Positions 15,062 to 15,633 of a stretch of 15,633 bases of DNA are shown here, in pieces (position 1 is the stretch's first letter; each line of letters begins with the position of its first letter). The DNA lies in contig CABUIX010000050.1 in the NCBI GenBank assembly GCA_902491795.1, positions 1 through 15,633 on the forward strand, read 5' to 3'. The notes below the pieces were generated by a model that made no database searches, had not been told where the DNA came from, and saw nothing but the letters and a program-made list of their open reading frames with translations. A program made the position numbers and the translations under genes. Origin of the DNA: an uncultured Bacteroidales bacterium (GTDB taxonomy: Bacteria; Bacteroidota; Bacteroidia; Bacteroidales; UBA932).

Positions 15062-15113
15062 AGTTATTTAGCTTGTTGTCAGTCAGTTAATATGCTCATC
15101 CGCCCTAAAATCG

Positions 15114-15130
15114 TTTAGAAATATTCTAAA
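15114..15130. repeat. Palindrome TTTAGAA-ATA-TTCTAAA in the nrdD leader
   Basis: A perfect 7-3-7 palindrome: TTTAGAA (15114-15120) and TTCTAAA (15124-15130). It lies about 19-35 nt downstream of the nrdD -7 element and 53 nt before the start codon. Its form resembles operators of Fur/PerR-type or other dimeric repressors, but no known box matches it exactly. A weak RNA hairpin is the alternative. Confidence 0.6.
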
Positions 15131-15148
15131 ATAGAGCGCAAAGCATCA

Positions 15149-15156
15149 CAAAGATA
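15149..15156 (-). promoter_or_regulatory. -7 element of the nrdDG promoter
   Basis: Minus-strand TATCTTTG matches the Bacteroidota -7 consensus fully and is identical to the rhaB element. It lies 87 nt before the nrdD ATG. No convincing TTTG is present at the normal -33 spacing; the nearest TTG (15172-15170) is only 13 nt away. Confidence 0.65.
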
Positions 15157-15218
15157 AGGATAAATTGGACAAGCAGGAGAGATATAAACAATGGCAGTTT
15201 TGAAAGTTTTCAACAAAG

Positions 15219-15227
15219 TTATCCACA
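15219..15227 (+). promoter_or_regulatory. Perfect DnaA box upstream of nrdD
   Basis: TTATCCACA is identical to the high-affinity DnaA box. It lies about 63 nt upstream of the nrdD -7 element, between nrdD and the divergent MATE gene. A single 9-mer can occur by chance; no second strong copy is seen near it, so an origin is not proposed. Confidence 0.5.
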
Positions 15228-15294
15228 TCGCGCGCCAGGCAGGCTGTGGGGCATATTTTTGAAAGAAAGAGTCTGCAGATTCAAATTGTGTTAG

Positions 15295-15302
15295 TAAATT
15301 TG
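15295..15302 (+). promoter_or_regulatory. -7 element for the MATE transporter gene
   Basis: TAAATTTG matches TAnnTTTG exactly, only 8 nt before the ATG at 15311. Transcription from it would give a very short leader. No well-spaced -33 TTTG is seen; a TTTG at 15258-15261 is too far. Confidence 0.5.
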
Positions 15303-15310
15303 CAGCCCCG

Positions 15311-15633
15311 ATGACAGGAACGAAAGACATACTGCTCGGAAAACTCAGGGCAGGGGCCGAAATGAGCGGCGGTGAGCAGTTCAGGCTTACCCTGCTGCTG
15401 GCATTTCCTTCGATAATGGCACAGCTGTCAATGTGCCTGATGAGCTACATAGACGCATCGATGGTAGGCAGGCTGGGTTCGGCACAGGCTGCGGCAATAG
15501 GGCTCGTCAGCACTTCCACCTGGATACTCGGCAGCTTCTGCTATGCAAACAGTTCGGGGTTCAGCGTGCAGATTGCCCACCGCTGCGGTGCCAGGGACTT
15601 CAAGGGCGCCGCGGGCATATTCCGCCAGGGACT
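15311..15633 (+). CDS. MATE-family multidrug/metabolite efflux transporter, N-terminal part
   Basis: Start of an inner-membrane transporter of the MATE family, which exports drugs or metabolites using a Na+ or H+ gradient. Only about 107 residues are present before the window ends. Diagnostic segments are LTLLLAFPSIMAQLSMCLMSYIDASMVGRLGSAQAAAIGL, split here as an FPSIMAQLS helix, YIDASMVGRLG and AAAIGLVSTSTWI, then SGFSVQIAHRCGARDF. These are the first two helices and loop of the family. The ATG at 15311 is preferred because the 20-residue polar lead-in (MTGTKDILLGKL, then EMSGGEQFRL) resembles that of other Bacteroidota members; the in-frame ATG at 15362 (MSGGEQ) is the alternative and would leave a longer leader after the -7 element. 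Substrate unknown. Divergent from nrdD across about 250 nt. Confidence 0.92.
   Translation, partial: MTGTKDILLGKLRAGAEMSGGEQFRLTLLLAFPSIMAQLSMCLMSYIDASMVGRLGSAQAAAIGLVSTSTWILGSFCYANSSGFSVQIAHRCGARDFKGAAGIFRQG

Noticed and set aside
15223..15249. CCACA...TGTGG inverted repeat near the DnaA box
   Set aside because: Arms are only 5 bp with a 17-nt spacer, and the right arm has three mismatches to a DnaA box.
15219..15250. Replication origin suggested by the DnaA box
   Set aside because: Only one perfect box is present, without a cluster, an AT-rich unwinding region of the right form, or dnaA/dnaN neighbours.
1..15633. tRNA, rRNA, CRISPR array, insertion sequence or phage genes
   Set aside because: No cloverleaf-like sequence, regularly spaced repeats, transposase, integrase or terminal inverted repeats were seen in the window.

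Overview
The window looks like chromosome from an anaerobic member of the Bacteroidota, probably a gut-type Bacteroidales; the genus cannot be read from the sequence. The reasons are: several promoter elements match the Bacteroidota -7 consensus TAnnTTTG (two are exact TATCTTTG); start codons lack clear Shine-Dalgarno sequences; there is an oxygen-sensitive class III ribonucleotide reductase; and many secreted or lipoprotein carbohydrate-active enzymes surround a rhamnose pathway. Coding density is high and no tRNA, rRNA, CRISPR array or insertion sequence was seen.

Left part (1-4417, minus strand). Three genes read leftward with short gaps: a secreted SGNH/GDSL hydrolase, a secreted glycoside hydrolase family 28 (pectinase-family) protein, and a copper-type P1B ATPase (copA) whose 3' end is cut by the window edge. 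A 170-bp divergent region separates them from a rightward gene for a secreted DUF4861-family protein (4588-5451).

Centre (5571-9283, plus strand). A tight rhamnose operon follows: rhamnulokinase (rhaB), L-rhamnose isomerase (rhaA) and the L-rhamnose/H+ symporter (rhaT). It begins with a consensus promoter next to a 12-bp perfect inverted repeat and ends with a strong rho-independent terminator. The aldolase and regulator usually found with these genes are not in the window. Next is an unrecognised secreted protein of 242 residues with a His/Pro-rich tail, behind an AT-rich region carrying three copies of an 11-mer.

Right part (10259-15061, minus strand). nrdD (class III ribonucleotide reductase), nrdG (its radical-SAM activase) and a lipoprotein of the (alpha/alpha)6 glycosidase type form an overlapping gene chain ending in a good terminator. 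Upstream of nrdD are a consensus -7 element, a leader palindrome and a perfect DnaA box. A MATE-family transporter starts rightward at 15311 and runs off the window.

Together the central genes suggest use of rhamnose-containing plant pectin (rhamnogalacturonan): extracytoplasmic enzymes remove esters and cleave the backbone, and RhaT, RhaA and RhaB import, isomerise and phosphorylate the rhamnose. This link is inferred from neighbourhood and enzyme family. No single system here is clearly new; the most open questions are the roles of the DUF4861 protein, the His-tailed protein, the lipoprotein glycosidase coupled to nrdDG, and the inverted repeats at the promoters.
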